The notes under the pieces: generated by a model
Databases searched by the model: none
The model's input: only the letters and a program-made list of their open reading frames with translations
Told to the model about the DNA's origin: nothing
Shown here: piece by piece, positions 62,528-64,000 of the stretch
Layout: every line of letters begins with the position of its first letter
Numbering within the stretch: the stretch's first letter is position 1
Source: Oxalobacter aliiformigenes
Lineage (GTDB): Bacteria; Pseudomonadota; Gammaproteobacteria; Burkholderiales; Burkholderiaceae_D
Assembly (NCBI RefSeq): GCF_027116575.1
Contig: NZ_CP098252.1
Span: 2,108,001-2,172,000, forward strand
Length of the DNA stretch: 64,000 nucleotides
Direction of reading: 5' to 3'
Made by a program: the position numbers and the translations under genes

Positions 62528-62866
62528 ATGCCGAAAATCACTGTATTGCCACATAACGTACTTTGTCCTGAAGGCGCCACTTTCGAAGCCCCTGCAGGTG
62601 AATCGATCTGCGACGCCCTGTTGGACAATCACATCGAAATAGAACATGCCTGCGGAAAATGCGGTGCCTGCAGTACCTGCCATGTCATTGTCCGCAAAGG
62701 TTTCGATTCACTATCGAAAATGAGCGAAAAGGAAGAAGACATGCTGGACAGGGCATGGGGACTTGAAGCTAATTCCCGACTTTCCTGTCAGGCAAAAATC
62801 GGCAACGAAGATCTGACGGTCGAAATACCCAGATATACCATCAACCTCGTCAGTGAAAACCGCTGA
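62528..62866 (+). CDS. fdx: [2Fe-2S] ferredoxin of the isc system
   Basis: A 112-residue adrenodoxin-type ferredoxin. Cluster ligands [10 protein letters not shown] and the fourth Cys in RLSCQAKIG are visible. It supplies electrons for cluster assembly and sits between hscA and iscX. Confidence 0.96.
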   Translation: MPKITVLPHNVLCPEGATFEAPAGESICDALLDNHIEIEHACGKCGACSTCHVIVRKGFDSLSKMSEKEEDMLDRAWGLEANSRLSCQAKIGNEDLTVEIPRYTINLVSENR

Positions 62867-62888
62867 CATTCAGACAGGCACGACAAAT

Positions 62889-63086
62889 ATGAAATGGTCC
62901 GATACCCGACGAATTGCAGAAGAACTGGTCGATCGCTACCCCGATACCGATCCGCTAAGTATCCGGTTCACGGATTTGCATGACTGGATCTGCCAGCTGG
63001 ACGGATTCGACGATGATCCGAACCGGTCCAATGAAAAAATCCTTGAAGCCATTCTGATGGCATGGATAAAGGAAGCGGAAGACTGA
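62889..63086 (+). CDS. iscX: IscX protein
   Basis: A 65-residue acidic protein, [19 protein letters not shown] at its start and DFDDDPN-like [17 protein letters not shown], binding IscS and modulating cluster assembly. ATG 62889 gives the standard length; the frame from 62853 overlaps fdx. Last gene of the isc operon. Confidence 0.94.
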   Translation: MKWSDTRRIAEELVDRYPDTDPLSIRFTDLHDWICQLDGFDDDPNRSNEKILEAILMAWIKEAED

Positions 63087-63109
63087 TACCCTTTCAACGC
63101 CAGAAACGA

Positions 63110-63559
63110 TCAGCGTCTGTTCTGTTTCAGGATCTTTTGCTGCTCCCGTTGCCAGTCACGCGCTTTTTCGGTCTCACGTTTGTCATATTGTTTTTTGCCC
63201 TTGGCCAGTCCGATTTCACATTTGACGCGGCCTTTTGAAAAGTGCAGATTAAGCGGTACCAGTGTATAACCGGCCCGTTCCACTTTTCCGATCAGCTTGC
63301 TGATCTCGGACGCATGCATCAACAGCTTCCTGTTTCTTACCGGATCCGGTTTGACATGGGTCGATGCAGTAGGCAAAGGACTGATGTGGGAACCAAACAG
63401 AAAAATTTCACCCGACTTGACAATGACATACGCCTCTTTGAGCTGCACTCTTCCGGCCCGAATGGATTTCACCTCCCAGCCTTCCAGAGCCATCCCTGCT
63501 TCAAAGCGTTCTTCAATGAAATAATCATGAAAAGCTTTCTTGTTATCGGCAATAGTCAT
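63110..63559 (-). CDS. smpB: SsrA-binding protein SmpB
   Basis: A 149-residue RNA-binding protein escorting tmRNA to stalled ribosomes. [27 protein letters not shown] (in outline), LFGSHISP and the C-terminal [18 protein letters not shown] are family features. It diverges from ratA, the usual arrangement; tmRNA itself is not in the window. Confidence 0.97.
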   Translation of the reverse strand: MTIADNKKAFHDYFIEERFEAGMALEGWEVKSIRAGRVQLKEAYVIVKSGEIFLFGSHISPLPTASTHVKPDPVRNRKLLMHASEISKLIGKVERAGYTLVPLNLHFSKGRVKCEIGLAKGKKQYDKRETEKARDWQREQQKILKQNRR

Positions 63560-63615
63560 AAATTAACTGGCATCCTTGTATAAAATAGCGATTTTATCAA
63601 AACCATTCAGCTCCG

Positions 63616-64000
63616 ATGACAATCGTACACAAATCGGTATTGCTCAACTACACTGCAGAACAAATGTATACGCTGGTCGAAAACATGGAAAGTTATCCGT
63701 CTTTTCTTCCCTGGTGCAACAGTGTCGATGTTTGCAGAGACGATGTCAACCATACTGCAATCGCGACAATCTCACTGAATTTCTGCGGTATCAAACAGAG
63801 TTTCACCACCTGCAATACCAATACCGCGCCGACATCCATTCAGATGAAACTGGTTCGCGGACCATTCAGCAAACTGGACGGCCGATGGACATTCACTGCG
63901 TTAAATGAACGTCAATGCCGTGTCGAGTTACACCTGAATTATGATTTTTCCCATTTTTTTCTCGAAAAACTGGTCGGTCCAGTATTCGACATTGTGTCAA
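63616..64000 (+). CDS. ratA: RatA/COQ10-like START-domain protein (cut by window end)
   Basis: The first 128 codons of a START-like protein. IVHKSVLLNYTAEQMYTLVENMESYPSFLPWC in outline is the hallmark of the RatA/COQ10 family; some members bind ubiquinone, and E. coli RatA was reported to block ribosome subunit joining. Divergent from smpB with a 56-bp gap. The C-terminus lies beyond the window. Confidence 0.9.
   Translation, partial: MTIVHKSVLLNYTAEQMYTLVENMESYPSFLPWCNSVDVCRDDVNHTAIATISLNFCGIKQSFTTCNTNTAPTSIQMKLVRGPFSKLDGRWTFTALNERQCRVELHLNYDFSHFFLEKLVGPVFDIVS

Overview
The window looks like chromosomal DNA of a betaproteobacterium in the order Burkholderiales, most likely the family Oxalobacteraceae; Oxalobacter is my best guess. 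This rests on gene order (gyrA-serC-pheA-hisC-tyrA-aroA facing ompA-ubiG-gph; metK/lpxL-dapF; ribF-ileS-lspA-coaBC-dut; rplM-rpsI-argC-erpA; the isc operon; smpB/ratA), a classical beta-type porin, moderate GC, and a large investment in formate and molybdenum functions. No database search was possible.

Layout. 0-3.3 kb: PRC-barrel protein, BON lipoprotein, folA and a TPR protein. 3.4-7.4 kb is an unusual junction: tRNA-Arg(ACG), a small orphan ORF, 5S rRNA, only the last ~0.4 kb of a 23S rRNA gene, a phosphoethanolamine-transferase gene with two frameshifts, then ~1.1 kb of degenerate DNA holding a MITE-like inverted repeat. 7.4-15.6 kb is the aromatic amino acid/serine cluster with gyrA. 16-31 kb carries ompA, ubiG, gph, metK, a lipid A acyltransferase, dapF, a PPK2 kinase, ahpCF, a sirtuin, thiM, queH, a DUF4139 protein and metY.

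30.7-43.9 kb is a molybdenum/formate region: modE-fdhD diverging from modABC (modB frameshifted) around a perfect 20-bp palindrome, an aldehyde dehydrogenase, a porin preceded by sixteen GGTA repeats, then hydN-fdhF diverging from a large FAD/iron-sulfur GltD-like gene, followed by mobB. The formate dehydrogenase is an FdhF homologue with cysteine in place of selenocysteine at residue 140. Together these genes would import molybdate, help finish the cofactor, sulfurate the enzyme, and pass electrons from formate through HydN-like and GltD-like partners, probably to NAD(P).

44-64 kb is mostly housekeeping: an orphan peptide-type binding protein, ribF-ileS-lspA-coaBC-dut, an M48-like lipoprotein whose HExxH motif has lost its first histidine, a ZIP transporter without a normal start codon, a LysE exporter, rplM-rpsI, argC, erpA, the full isc operon under a strong IscR box, smpB and the start of ratA. 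Three genes or gene halves are interrupted by homopolymer runs that are each exactly one base too long, which is either true slippage/phase variation or a sequencing artefact. I saw no CRISPR array, prophage or intact insertion sequence.
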